A stretch of DNA of 64,000 bases from NCBI RefSeq assembly GCF_000720455.1, contig NZ_JOAK01000041.1, positions 1-64,000 on the forward strand, written 5' to 3'. Below the pieces are notes generated by a model that saw only the letters and a program-made list of their open reading frames with translations, searched no databases and was not told the origin of the DNA. Within the stretch, counting starts at the first letter, position 1. Each line of letters begins with the position of its first letter. The stretch is from Streptomyces virginiae. GTDB lineage: Bacteria > Actinomycetota > Actinomycetes > Streptomycetales > Streptomycetaceae. The position numbers and the translations under genes are program-made. Below, piece after piece: positions 45,874 to 53,617 of the stretch.

Positions 45874-46773
45874 ATGTCCATGCTGCTGATCAGAGGGTCG
45901 TTCCGGGTGGACGGCGGTGCCGAACCGGACGGCGACACCCTCCCCTTCATCCCGGACGACGTGGCGGACTGGAAGCTCGTCGGCGGCCGCGCCAGGGTCG
46001 TGCCCAAGGCGGACGGCCGAGCCGCCGTGCGCCTGGAGGGCGTGGACGCGCTGGAGACGCACTACAGGAAACCGGGCTACGGTCCCGAGCGCCACCAGCC
46101 GCGGAAGTTCGGGCGCCAGGCCGCCGACGCGCTGCTGAGGTACCTCGGATTCACCGGCATCGACCGTCACGAGAACGAAACCGTCACCACCGATCCGGTG
46201 CAGGTCCCGGGATTCATCCTCACCAGCGGTGCCGACGCCTACGGCCGCTGCATCGCGCTGGCCTTCGACGGCAGCGTCCGCCCGCCCGTGTACAGCGGCT
46301 ACGAGGTCGCGGTCGACGAGGACCTGCTCAAGAGGAGCGCCAACTACCGCCTGGTCGAAGACGGTCTGGCGTACCCGATGTTCTATCCGGGCCTGCCCGG
46401 ATATCTGCGCGACGTCCTCAGGGACGCCGCCCGGGCGGCCCGCGCCGCAGTGCCGCCCAAGGGGCTGTGGGGCGCGGACAAGACCGTCGAAGGGGCGCTG
46501 ATCGCCGACATCGGATCGATCACGGACGACGACACGGGCGTGGTGATCCTGCCCAAGCTGTTCCGCCGGCTGAAGGACTACCTGGACTCCGGCTCGGACA
46601 TCACCTCGCTCGCGGGCTTCTCCGCCTACCTCGCCGGAGCGGCCGACGAGTACCGCTTCCTGCCGGAGGGCAAGACGCAGACCGGACTGCACAGACTGAT
46701 CAAGATCAGCGAGGACGGGAAGACCCTGAGGATGCCCCGTCCCTCCGACGAGATCCTCTTTCTCGACAAGTGA
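45874..46773 (+). CDS. SNase-like (thermonuclease-fold) protein
   Basis: 299 residues. RAAVRLEGVDALETHYRKPG corresponds to the SNase signature R-x-x-G-I-D-A-P-E-T with the catalytic-site Asp/Glu, followed by GFILTSGADAYGRCIALAFD, resembling the G-x-D-x-Y-G-R turn. The C-terminal 100 residues (GLWGADKTVEGALIADIGSI) are an added helical domain seen in some actinobacterial homologues. There is no signal peptide, so it should be cytoplasmic. GGGGAG lies upstream. The next gene follows after 11 bases. Confidence 0.65.
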   Translation: MSMLLIRGSFRVDGGAEPDGDTLPFIPDDVADWKLVGGRARVVPKADGRAAVRLEGVDALETHYRKPGYGPERHQPRKFGRQAADALLRYLGFTGIDRHENETVTTDPVQVPGFILTSGADAYGRCIALAFDGSVRPPVYSGYEVAVDEDLLKRSANYRLVEDGLAYPMFYPGLPGYLRDVLRDAARAARAAVPPKGLWGADKTVEGALIADIGSITDDDTGVVILPKLFRRLKDYLDSGSDITSLAGFSAYLAGAADEYRFLPEGKTQTGLHRLIKISEDGKTLRMPRPSDEILFLDK

Positions 46774-46784
46774 GGAGGCCGGCC

Positions 46785-47069
46785 GTGTATGCGGTGATCA
46801 GGCGTTACGAAGGGGTGACCGACCCCGCCGAGGCGGGACGCCTGGTGGACGAGGGCTTCGTGCCCATCCTCCGCCGGGTCCCGGGATTCGTGGCCTACTA
46901 CTGGGTCGACGCCGGGGACGGGGTGATGGTGTCCACCAGCGTCTTCGAGGACCGGGCCGGGGCCGACGAATCGGTAGTCAAAGCGGCCGACTTCGTCCGG
47001 GAGAACCTCGCGTCACTGCTCCCCAGACCTCCCCAGGTCACGGCGGGCGAGGTGGTGGCCGCCGGATAA
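46785..47069 (+). CDS. ABM-family (antibiotic-biosynthesis-monooxygenase-like) small protein
   Basis: 94 residues from GTG 46785, preceded by GAGGAGG. The dimeric ferredoxin-like fold is visible as YAVIRRYEGV, EGFVPILRRVPGFVAYYWVD and VMVSTSVFEDRAGADESVVK. Small ABM-like proteins include monooxygenases and heme-degrading enzymes, but most are uncharacterised. It is 11 bases behind the SNase-like gene, so probably one operon. Its 3' end overlaps the convergent acetyltransferase frame by 57 bases. Confidence 0.75.
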   Translation: MYAVIRRYEGVTDPAEAGRLVDEGFVPILRRVPGFVAYYWVDAGDGVMVSTSVFEDRAGADESVVKAADFVRENLASLLPRPPQVTAGEVVAAG

Positions 47070-47708
47070 CACCGACGCCCGCCGACGCCCGCCGACGCCC
47101 GCCGACGCCCGCCGTGACCGGCGGGGGCGGACGGCCCGCTTCTCGGGCAGGTACACCTCCGGCAGGTCGATCTCGGGCAGGGTGATCTCCCCCTGCCGGG
47201 CGAAGCCGAGCCGGTCCATCAGGGCGACGGCCTTGTCGTTGGCGGCGTCGGGCTCGGCCACCGCGCGCCGGACGGCCGGGTCGCGGAAGGTGAACCGGAT
47301 GAGCGACCCGATCAGGGTCCTGCTGAACCCGGGCCGGGGCCGGCCGGTCACCGGCGCCAGCATCAGGTGGACGCCGATGTCGCCCTCCCGCACCGGGTAG
47401 CACTCGCTGATCCGGTCCTCGGACGGCTCGTACGTCTGGAAGAGCGCCACCGGCTCGTCGTCCAGCCGGACCATGTACGCGTGGTGGGTGTCGCGGCGGT
47501 CCACGTCCTCGTAGATCTCCTGGACCAGTTCCCGGCTGGCGCCGTTCATGCCCCAGAACTGTGCGCGCTCCTCGACGACCCAGGAATGCAGCACGGCGGA
47601 GTCCGTGGCGGGGTCGACCGGGGTGAAGCGGACCGTGCCGAAACCTTCGACGGTCTCGGTCAGCACGTCGGCGCGCGGAGAGGTGAGGGCGGTGGACTCG
47701 GGTCTCAT
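47013..47708 (-). CDS. Siderophore-type GNAT acetyltransferase (IucB/AlcB-like)
   Basis: 231 residues. The acyltransferase part runs from FTPVDPATDSAVLHSWVVEE with FWGMNGASRELVQEIYEDV to RTLIGSLIRFTFRDPAVRRA then VAEPDAANDKAVALMDRLGF. This is the pattern of IucB/AlcB/RhbD enzymes that acylate hydroxylysine or diamine precursors of hydroxamate siderophores. An iron box overlaps its promoter. The last 40 residues (RPRRSRRASAGVGGRRR onward) are encoded by a 10-bp tandem repeat and look added; the family would end near LPEKRAV. The normal stop may have been lost by repeat slippage. Confidence 0.8.
   Translation of the reverse strand: MRPESTALTSPRADVLTETVEGFGTVRFTPVDPATDSAVLHSWVVEERAQFWGMNGASRELVQEIYEDVDRRDTHHAYMVRLDDEPVALFQTYEPSEDRISECYPVREGDIGVHLMLAPVTGRPRPGFSRTLIGSLIRFTFRDPAVRRAVAEPDAANDKAVALMDRLGFARQGEITLPEIDLPEVYLPEKRAVRPRRSRRASAGVGGRRRASVLSGGHHLARRDLGRSGEQ
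47072..47114. repeat. 10-bp tandem repeat, about 4 copies
   Basis: GCCGACGCCC is repeated about 4.2 times head to tail, just after the ABM gene stop and inside the 3' end of the convergent acetyltransferase frame. A 10-base unit changes the reading frame with each gain or loss. Confidence 0.85.
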
Positions 47709-47771
47709 ACAGGTTCCGGTTTCTGCTCGGCAGGGCTCGGGCGCATGCGGGAACTCGCGCGGGAACCCCGG

Positions 47772-47790
47772 TTAGGGTGACCTAACTATA
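47772..47790 (-). promoter_or_regulatory. Iron box (DmdR/IdeR type) over the acetyltransferase promoter
   Basis: TTAGG-GTGA-CCTAA (47772-47785) is the core of actinobacterial iron boxes bound by Fe-loaded DmdR1/IdeR. On the minus strand TATAGT (47790-47785) makes a good -10 box that overlaps the operator. Binding would block transcription of the siderophore-type gene when iron is ample. Confidence 0.75.
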
Positions 47791-47879
47791 GACCCCCTGA
47801 AGGGCGGCCCGGGAAGGCCCCGCAACGCCGGACGGGTGGCCGGCCGTGTCGGCCGCAGCAGGTTGGGCACAAGCGCCCC

Positions 47880-47984
47880 ATGACACTTCTTCTGCTCTTC
47901 CTGCTGCCGCTCGGACTGGCTCTCGTCCTGCTGACGACCGACCACCACCCGCACAAGCACGGCCGGCACCGCCATACCCGCTGA
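47880..47984 (+). CDS. 34-residue membrane microprotein with His-rich tail
   Basis: MTLLLLFLLPLGLALVLLTT forms one membrane helix and the tail DHHPHKHGRHRHTR has six His residues. It is read from the strand opposite its neighbours and lies between an iron-regulated gene and a small acidic gene. The upstream ribosome site is weak. A metal-related role is a guess; chance cannot be excluded. Confidence 0.35.
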   Translation: MTLLLLFLLPLGLALVLLTTDHHPHKHGRHRHTR

Positions 47985-47994
47985 ACCCCAGGGC

Positions 47995-48222
47995 TCAGTC
48001 GGTGGGCTCCTGAGGTTCGGGCTTCTCGGCGTCCGCCGGGTGATCCGGGTCGGCCCGCGGTGCGTCCCCGGCATCCTCGGACTCTCCGGCGGTCCACAGG
48101 TCGGGCGCCGGAGGGTCCAGCGGGGGAAGGTCCGGCGTGACGGCGTCCCCGTTCTCCGGAACCCTGGCGGGCAGTTCCGGTTCGGCGGTCCCGGGCGCGT
48201 GGGTCTCTCGTTCGTTGGTCAT
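47995..48222 (-). CDS. Small acidic Pro-rich hypothetical protein
   Basis: 75 residues from ATG 48222, with GGTGGGG upstream; an earlier GTG at 48276 is unlikely. The protein is low-complexity and negatively charged: LPPLDPPAPDLWTAGESEDA, PADAEKPEPQEPTD. No folded domain is visible, so it is probably disordered. It follows the histidine kinase gene on the same strand by 16 bases, so it may be the last gene of that operon. Confidence 0.55.
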   Translation of the reverse strand: MTNERETHAPGTAEPELPARVPENGDAVTPDLPPLDPPAPDLWTAGESEDAGDAPRADPDHPADAEKPEPQEPTD

Positions 48223-48238
48223 ACGCCCCACCTGCCCT

Positions 48239-49735
48239 TCATCCCGCCGTGAATGCCTGCTCGCCGGCGGGACCACGGCCGGCCCGCGGCGTCAGCGGCA
48301 GCCTGAGCACCAGCCGGGCGCCGCCGCCCGCACCGTCCTGCGCCGTCAGCGTTCCCCCGTGGTGCGTGCTCAGATCACGTGCGATGGCGAGGCCCAGGCC
48401 GGCTCCGCCGTGGTCACGGCTGCGCGAGTCGTCGAGCCGCGTGAACCGTTCGAAGACCCGCTCCCGGTCGGGCCCGGGGATCCCCGGGCCGTCGTCGACG
48501 ACCTCCAGCACGGCGGTACGCGGCTCCGCGCCGCCGCCCGCGGTGCGCAGCGTCACGTCCACGCCCAGCTCGGCGTACCGCTGCGCGTTGTCGACCAGAT
48601 TGGTGATGACACGGCCGAGCCACAGGGCCCCCGCCGTGACCACCACATCTGCTGCGAGGTCCACCCGTACGGGCACCCGGTCGCCGAGGCGGGCCTCCAC
48701 CACCTCCCGCACCAGGGCGCCCAGGTCCAGCGGGGCGGCCGTCACCGGCTGGGCCGCGTCGATCCGCGCGAGCAGCAGCAGGTCCGCCGCGAGGCGCTGG
48801 AGCCGTTCGATGTCCTCCAGGGCGCCGCCGATCAGCTCGGGCCACAGCTCCGCGTCCCGGACGGCCAGCGCCACCTCCAGCTGCGTGCGCAGGACGGTGA
48901 TGGGACTGCGCAGTTCGTGGGAGGCGTCGGCGATGAACTGCCGCTGGCGGATGCCGGACGCCTCCAGCCGGTCCAAGGTGGCGTTCATGGTCTCGGCCAG
49001 CCGGGCCACCTCGTCGTGGGTGGCGGGGACCGGTACCCGGCGGTGCAGGTCCCGGTCGGAGATCCCGGCCACCTCCGCGCGGATCGCCTCCACCGGCCGC
49101 AGCGCGTGCCCGGTGACCCGCCAGGTCACGAGGACGACGGTGGCCAGCAGCAGCGGCATGCCGATGACGAGCGCGGCGGTGGTGACGTCGTCGGCGGCGT
49201 CCGCGTCCCGCAGCGAGGCACCGGCGTAGACGGTGGCCGGGCCGTCCGGCGTCTGGGTGACGACCTGCACGACCCGCTGACGGTGATCGCCGTCGACCGG
49301 TCGGACCCGCCAGGTGTGCAGCCGGGTCCCCGGCGTCTCGGGCGGGGCCGGCGGGAACGCGGGCACCCCCATGAGGTTCGGGCTGGAGAACAGCACCCTT
49401 CCGTCGGCGCTCACCACCTGGACGAACTCCACCGCGCGGCCCGCCGGACGGGCCCGGCCGAGCTTGCCGGTGGCGGCGAGCTGCGCCACCGTCTCGGCCT
49501 GCCGCCGCGCGTCGTTCTCCGCGTTGCGCAGCAGATTGGCCTCCAGCAGCCCCAGCAGGGAGAACGAGGCGAGCGCCAGGGCCGCGCCCACCACCAGGCC
49601 GGCGCCCGCCGTGGCCCGGGCCCGGACCGTGGTGGGCCACAGCCGGCGCAGGACCGGCCACCGGCCCTGGGCGGCGTGGGGGAGCGAGCGCAGGACGCCG
49701 CCCAGGCGTCCGCGGAGGCGGGAGGGTTCAGCCAC
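48239..49735 (-). CDS. Sensor histidine kinase (two membrane helices, HAMP)
   Basis: 498 residues from a GTG at 49735, overlapping the response-regulator stop by 8 bases. Helix 1 is ATAGAGLVVGAALALASFSL; an outside sensor of about 110 residues leads to helix 2 (TTAALVIGMPLLLATVVLVT) and a HAMP segment (ALRPVEAIRAEVAGISDRDL). HisKA: FIADASHELRSPITVLRTQL (His autophosphorylated). HATPase: NLVDNAQRYA, VVDDGPGIPGPDRERVFERF and GGAGLGLAIARDL. With the coupled OmpR-type regulator it forms a complete two-component system that probably controls the divergent PepSY-like gene. Confidence 0.93.
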   Translation of the reverse strand: MAEPSRLRGRLGGVLRSLPHAAQGRWPVLRRLWPTTVRARATAGAGLVVGAALALASFSLLGLLEANLLRNAENDARRQAETVAQLAATGKLGRARPAGRAVEFVQVVSADGRVLFSSPNLMGVPAFPPAPPETPGTRLHTWRVRPVDGDHRQRVVQVVTQTPDGPATVYAGASLRDADAADDVTTAALVIGMPLLLATVVLVTWRVTGHALRPVEAIRAEVAGISDRDLHRRVPVPATHDEVARLAETMNATLDRLEASGIRQRQFIADASHELRSPITVLRTQLEVALAVRDAELWPELIGGALEDIERLQRLAADLLLLARIDAAQPVTAAPLDLGALVREVVEARLGDRVPVRVDLAADVVVTAGALWLGRVITNLVDNAQRYAELGVDVTLRTAGGGAEPRTAVLEVVDDGPGIPGPDRERVFERFTRLDDSRSRDHGGAGLGLAIARDLSTHHGGTLTAQDGAGGGARLVLRLPLTPRAGRGPAGEQAFTAG

Positions 49736-50405
49736 CGTCGGCCGCCAGCCGGTATCCGGCTCCCCGTACGGTCTCCAGCGCGGCCCGGCCGAACGGGGCG
49801 TCGACCTTGCGGCGGACCGCGCTGACGTGCACCTCGACGACATTGGGGTCACCGTCGAAGGCGGCGTCCCACACCTGCTCCAGGATGTCCCGCTTGGACA
49901 CCACCTCGCCGGACCGGCGGCCCAGGTACTCAAGGATCGCGAACTCCCTCGCGGTCAGCCGGATCTCCGTCGCGCCACGGGAGCAGGTGCGCCGGGCCGG
50001 ATCGATCAGCAGGTCGCCGAACCGCAGCACCTGCGGGCGCCGGCCACCCGTACGCCGGCCGAGCGCGCGCAGCCGGGCGACCAGCACGAGGTAGGAGAAC
50101 GGCTTGGACAGGAAGTCGTCGGCGCCGGTGTCCAGCGCCTCCGCCTCGTCGTACTCGCCGTCCTTGGCGGTGAGCATCAGGATCCCCGACTCGTTTCCGG
50201 CCGCGCGCAGCTTCGCGCAGATCCGGTAGCCGTTCAGCCCGGGGAGCATGATGTCGAGGACGATCAGGTCGTAGTCGTGCTCGGTCGCCATCCACAGGCC
50301 CTGGGGCCCGTCGTGGGCCACGTCCACCGAGAACCCCTCCGACTGCAGACCCCGTTGCAGGGCCACGGCGAGCCGCCGCTCGTCCTCCACCACCAGTACG
50401 CGCAT
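49728..50405 (-). CDS. OmpR-family response regulator
   Basis: 225 residues. Receiver: VLVVEDERRLAVALQRGLQ (acidic pair), LIVLDIMLPGLNG (phospho-Asp) and GADDFLSKPFSYLVLVAR (Lys). Winged helix: RLTAREFAILEYLGRRSGEV and VVEVHVSAVRRKVDAPFGRA with the closing ETVRGAGYRLA. It is the first gene of an operon with the overlapping kinase. Three CTTCAG repeats lie just upstream in the shared divergent promoter, as expected for an autoregulated OmpR-type protein. Confidence 0.95.
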   Translation of the reverse strand: MRVLVVEDERRLAVALQRGLQSEGFSVDVAHDGPQGLWMATEHDYDLIVLDIMLPGLNGYRICAKLRAAGNESGILMLTAKDGEYDEAEALDTGADDFLSKPFSYLVLVARLRALGRRTGGRRPQVLRFGDLLIDPARRTCSRGATEIRLTAREFAILEYLGRRSGEVVSKRDILEQVWDAAFDGDPNVVEVHVSAVRRKVDAPFGRAALETVRGAGYRLAADGG

Positions 50406-50449
50406 GCCGAACAGGATCGCAGGCCCCCGCGGCGCCCGGCTGAAGAGGT

Positions 50450-50476
50450 CTTCAGGTGGCTTCAGCTGGGCTTCAG
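50450..50476. promoter_or_regulatory. Triple CTTCAG direct repeat, likely response-regulator site
   Basis: CTTCAG occurs at 50450-50455, 50460-50465 and 50471-50476, that is 10-11 bases apart, one helical turn. It sits in the intergenic space between the response regulator and the divergent PepSY-like gene. Head-to-tail sites with this spacing are typical for OmpR-family regulators. Confidence 0.65.
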
Positions 50477-50540
50477 CAACCTCTCAGCATGCTCTGGGGC
50501 GAGCCGGGCACCGCGTCCGGTCGTCAGAAGGAGCAACCGT

Positions 50541-51179
50541 ATGTCTGAATCCGTTCCGCCGCCGCCCGAGCAGAAGCCCGGGAACGCACCGGAGGCCGGC
50601 GCGCGGCGGCGCGTGGTGCTGTCCCGGCTGGTGCCCCGAGGCCGGCGTGCCCGCTGGGTCGCGGCGGGCGCGGTCGTGGTGGTCGTGGGCGGCGGGGTCA
50701 CGGCGGTCGCCGTGGCCGAGCACCACCACCACGAGCGGGCCGACCGGGCACCGCACATGCTCCGCTTCGATTCCGGCCACGGGGGCGGGCCCAAGCGGGG
50801 GCCGCAGGGCGGGGCGCCCGACGACGAGCGCGCGCGCAAGGCGCCCGGCGGCGAGGACGGGCCCAAGGCGCGCGAGCGCTTCGGCCACCCCGACGCCCCC
50901 GGTCTCCCCGGCGCTCCCGGCCGCTTCGAGGGCCGCGCAGGCTCCGGCAAGGGCGCCCAGGCGCCCGCGCCGCTGCCGTCCCTGTCCATCGGCGACGCGG
51001 CCGCCAAGGCCGCGACGGCCGTGTCGGGCGGCAAGGTGGAGAGCCTGCGCGCGGTCGCCCAGGAGGGCGGTGGAAGCGCATGGCTGGCCGTGGTCCTCGG
51101 CCCCGACGGCGTCCGCCACGCGGTCACCGTGTCCGGCACGGACGGCACGATCACCGGCAACACCGCCCTCGGCGGCTAG
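50541..51179 (+). CDS. Membrane-anchored protein with PepSY-like C-terminus
   Basis: 212 residues from ATG 50541 with AAGGAG upstream. A basic N-terminal tail precedes one membrane helix (WVAAGAVVVVVGGGVTAVAV). A His patch (EHHHHERADRAPH) and a Gly/Pro/charged linker follow. The final 60 residues (LSIGDAAAKAATAVSGGKVE then AVTVSGTDGTITGNTALGG) resemble a PepSY domain, which often inhibits proteases or senses envelope stress. The His patch might bind metal. Divergent from the two-component operon and probably its target. Confidence 0.7.
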   Translation: MSESVPPPPEQKPGNAPEAGARRRVVLSRLVPRGRRARWVAAGAVVVVVGGGVTAVAVAEHHHHERADRAPHMLRFDSGHGGGPKRGPQGGAPDDERARKAPGGEDGPKARERFGHPDAPGLPGAPGRFEGRAGSGKGAQAPAPLPSLSIGDAAAKAATAVSGGKVESLRAVAQEGGGSAWLAVVLGPDGVRHAVTVSGTDGTITGNTALGG

Positions 51180-51218
51180 ACACTCCGCGGGGCGCCCCGG
51201 CAGAGTCCCGTCTGCCCC

Positions 51219-51252
51219 GCGCCGCCCGCCCTCCGGGCGGGCGGGCGGCGCC
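51219..51252. terminator. Bidirectional hairpin between convergent genes
   Basis: A 13-bp G/C-only inverted repeat (51219-51231 with 51239-51251) lies between the stop of the PepSY-like gene (51179) and the stop of the convergent monooxygenase (51267), so it can serve both. Confidence 0.65.
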
Positions 51253-51266
51253 ACTTCGCGAACGCT

Positions 51267-52502
51267 TCAGGGCGACATGGCCCGGCCCCCGATGCCGGGG
51301 GCCCCGTCGAGCTGGCCCTGCCACCAGGCCGCCATGCCGTCGCCGTCCATGGCCGCCCAGGCCGGGGTCCGTTCCACCTGGGCCCGGCCCAGGCGGCGGG
51401 CCAGCGCGACCAGTTCCCGGCCGGCGGCCCCGCGCGCCCGCTGGTAGCCGTCCAGCAGCTCCTCGAAGGACTCCGAGCGGCGCCAGCCGTCCGCGAGGGC
51501 GGTCGCGTCCTGGAGGGCCTTGGCGGCACCGCTCGTGTTGTGCGGGCGTACGACGCTGGCGGCGTCCCCGGCGAGCAGCAGGCGGCCGCCTGCGGTGCGG
51601 GCCGCCTCCAGGTCGTAGATGGGCTGGACGAAGGTGTCCGCCGGGTCCGTCAGCGCGAGCGCCCTCCGCCAGTACGGCGGGAACTCCCGCTCGAGCAACG
51701 CGTCGAGGTGCTCCGCCAGTCCGGGGGTCGGCGCACCCGGCGGGAAGCTCGTGGGGTCGTCGAGACGCAGCTGCCCGTCCTGCGGGGGAGCCGCGTAGAG
51801 CACCCAGTTGACCCGGGGGCCGCCGGGCCCGGGGATCCGGTACACGACGCAGGTCCCGCCGGGGAAGCAGACCGTGGTCACCGCCTCGGGCACCGGATCC
51901 GCGAGAGCGCCGAGTTCGCGCAGGCGGGCCGCGTCGAAGTTCCCGCGCCAGCACACGTACCCGGCGTAGTGCGGCCGGGAGTCCGCGCAGAGCGCCGCGC
52001 GCACCACCGACCGGTAGCCGTCCGCGCCGACGACCAGGTCGTACCCCTCCACCGAACCGCCCGCGAGCCGCACCCGCGCCCCGTCACGCCCGTCGGCTCC
52101 GCTCCCGGCGGCCTCGACGGCCGTCACCGTCTCGCCCTGCCGGTAGACCACCGTGTCCGGCACGGACTCGCGCAGTGCGCGCCAGAGCAGCCCCCAGTGG
52201 TAGGAGTGGAAGGGGAACGGCTGCTGCCACAGCAGCCGCCCGCCGGCGCCCTCGGCGTCGTCCCGGACCACCCAGCGGCGCCGCCGCAGCCGGTGCGCCT
52301 CGATCCCGGCGGGCAGGGCGCCGCTCGCGCGGAGTTCGACGGCCCGCTCGTCGTGCACGCACAACCCCACGCCCCGGTCCGCCAGCCGGCCGCGCGTACG
52401 CTCCAGGACCACCACGTGCCCGGCACCCGCCCGCGCCACCGCCGTGGCGACCGCGCAGCCCGCGATGCTCCCGCCGACCACCGCAATCGTTCCGCCCCGC
52501 AC
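51267..52502 (-). CDS. FAD-dependent monooxygenase (PHBH/aromatic hydroxylase-like)
   Basis: 411 residues from GTG 52502, with GGAGG upstream. FAD-binding: AVVGGSIAGCAVATAVARAG (GxGxxG-type), DLVVGADGYRSVVRAALCAD (DG motif) and GGRLLLAGDAASVVRPHNTS (GD motif). The order and length fit class A flavoprotein monooxygenases related to 2,6-dihydroxypyridine 3-hydroxylase and salicylate-type enzymes; WxxNFDAARLRELG and WVLYAAPPQDG occur in the substrate region. It hydroxylates an aromatic or heteroaromatic ring using NAD(P)H and oxygen. Substrate unknown. Confidence 0.9.
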   Translation of the reverse strand: MRGGTIAVVGGSIAGCAVATAVARAGAGHVVVLERTRGRLADRGVGLCVHDERAVELRASGALPAGIEAHRLRRRRWVVRDDAEGAGGRLLWQQPFPFHSYHWGLLWRALRESVPDTVVYRQGETVTAVEAAGSGADGRDGARVRLAGGSVEGYDLVVGADGYRSVVRAALCADSRPHYAGYVCWRGNFDAARLRELGALADPVPEAVTTVCFPGGTCVVYRIPGPGGPRVNWVLYAAPPQDGQLRLDDPTSFPPGAPTPGLAEHLDALLEREFPPYWRRALALTDPADTFVQPIYDLEAARTAGGRLLLAGDAASVVRPHNTSGAAKALQDATALADGWRRSESFEELLDGYQRARGAAGRELVALARRLGRAQVERTPAWAAMDGDGMAAWWQGQLDGAPGIGGRAMSP

Positions 52503-52817
52503 AACCGCCTCCTGACAGCCCGCTGTTGGACGACACCGCCCGTGGACCCGCGCCGGGTCGTCTCCGGGCCGACCACGTTACTGAAACTCCGCGCCGCCCC
52601 GTCCGGTGCGATGAGCGGCCCGCCGGGGCGTGCGCGGGGGGTCAGGGGCGCGCGGAGAAGCGAATGCGCTTCGTTCCCGGGATTTCCGAGGACCGGCTTG
52701 CACGATCGGGCTCGTTTTCCGATGGGGTGGTGAGTGGGAGCGCCCGGCGCTCCGCGGCTGCTGGTGCGGGGGCAGGCAGCCGTTCACGCACACTCCACTG
52801 GGAAGGTTCGCTCCGAA
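52503..52817. other. Divergent promoter region
   Basis: About 315 bases between the monooxygenase (minus) and the small ORF of the sigma-factor unit (plus). It should hold both promoters. No clear promoter or operator was recognised, and no gene is supported. Confidence 0.4.
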
Positions 52818-53042
52818 GTGAATGTCGCCGAGACGGTCGCCCGCGCGCTGTCGGTCACCACCATGGTCAGCGTTGACGCAGCCGATGTGTTCCGGGCGCG
52901 CATGCGCCTGCCGGGCCGCGGGGCCGGGAGAGGAGCCGACGGGCCGTCCTCCGAACGTCTCCCGGCCGTTCCCGCGGCCCGCCGCCGTCAAGTCCCCGCC
53001 ACCCCGACGGGTGGCCGTGAACAGCTGTGGGGGAGCGTATGA
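52818..53042 (+). CDS. Small ORF coupled to the ECF sigma gene
   Basis: 74 codons from GTG 52818 with GGGAAGG upstream; third positions are strongly G/C. It starts NVAETVARALSVTTMVSVDA and continues Arg/Gly/Pro-rich. Its stop overlaps the sigma ATG (ATGA), suggesting translational coupling, but no family is recognised. It could be a leader that sets sigma-factor translation or an untypical regulatory peptide. Confidence 0.45.
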   Translation: MNVAETVARALSVTTMVSVDAADVFRARMRLPGRGAGRGADGPSSERLPAVPAARRRQVPATPTGGREQLWGSV

Positions 53043-53617
53043 ACGAAGGGGAATTCGACCCATCGGGAGACCGCGCCGTCTCCAGCGAACTGGCCGGAGT
53101 GCTGCCGGTGGAGTTCACCGCTTTCCATTCCCAGCAGCACCGCGCCTATTTGCGCTACGCCCACCTGCAGTTGGGAAATCCCAAGGACGCCGAGGAAGTC
53201 GTCGACGACGTCTTCACCTTCCTGCTGAAGGTGTGGCGCCAGGCGCTGAAGGAGGCGAGCCTGCACGGCTTCGCCTGGGCGGTGCTGCGCGAGCACGTCG
53301 AGCGGCGGCTGGCCGTCCTGGGCCGGCAGGTGGCCCTGGTGGAGACGGCCTGGTTCGCCGCCCTGCGCCGCTCCTCCCGGGAACGGCTGGAGCTGCTGGA
53401 GTCGAAGCTCGGGCTGTACGCGGCGATCGCGGGCCTGTCCGAGCGGCAGTACGACGTGGTGCTGCTGGCCTTCCTGCTGGGCAACGACTGCGACACGGTC
53501 GCCCGGATGATGGGGATCTCCCCCGCCACCGTCCGATCGCACATCCGCGGCGCACGCCGAACCCTGTCCCGCAAACTCGGGGTGGACTGGATCCCCGGAG
53601 AGGAGAAGGACCAGTGA
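53039..53617 (+). CDS. ECF-like sigma-70 factor
   Basis: 192 residues from ATG 53039 with GGGGGAG upstream. Region 2: FTAFHSQQHRAYLRYAHLQL with GNPKDAEEVVDDVFTFLLKV. Region 4: YAAIAGLSERQYDVVLLAFL followed by DTVARMMGISPATVRSHIRG and ARRTLSRKLGV. No anti-sigma gene is adjacent. Instead the stop overlaps an IclR-type gene (GTGA), so the two proteins are made together. The sigma factor may be controlled by, or act jointly with, that regulator. Confidence 0.85.
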   Translation: MNEGEFDPSGDRAVSSELAGVLPVEFTAFHSQQHRAYLRYAHLQLGNPKDAEEVVDDVFTFLLKVWRQALKEASLHGFAWAVLREHVERRLAVLGRQVALVETAWFAALRRSSRERLELLESKLGLYAAIAGLSERQYDVVLLAFLLGNDCDTVARMMGISPATVRSHIRGARRTLSRKLGVDWIPGEEKDQ

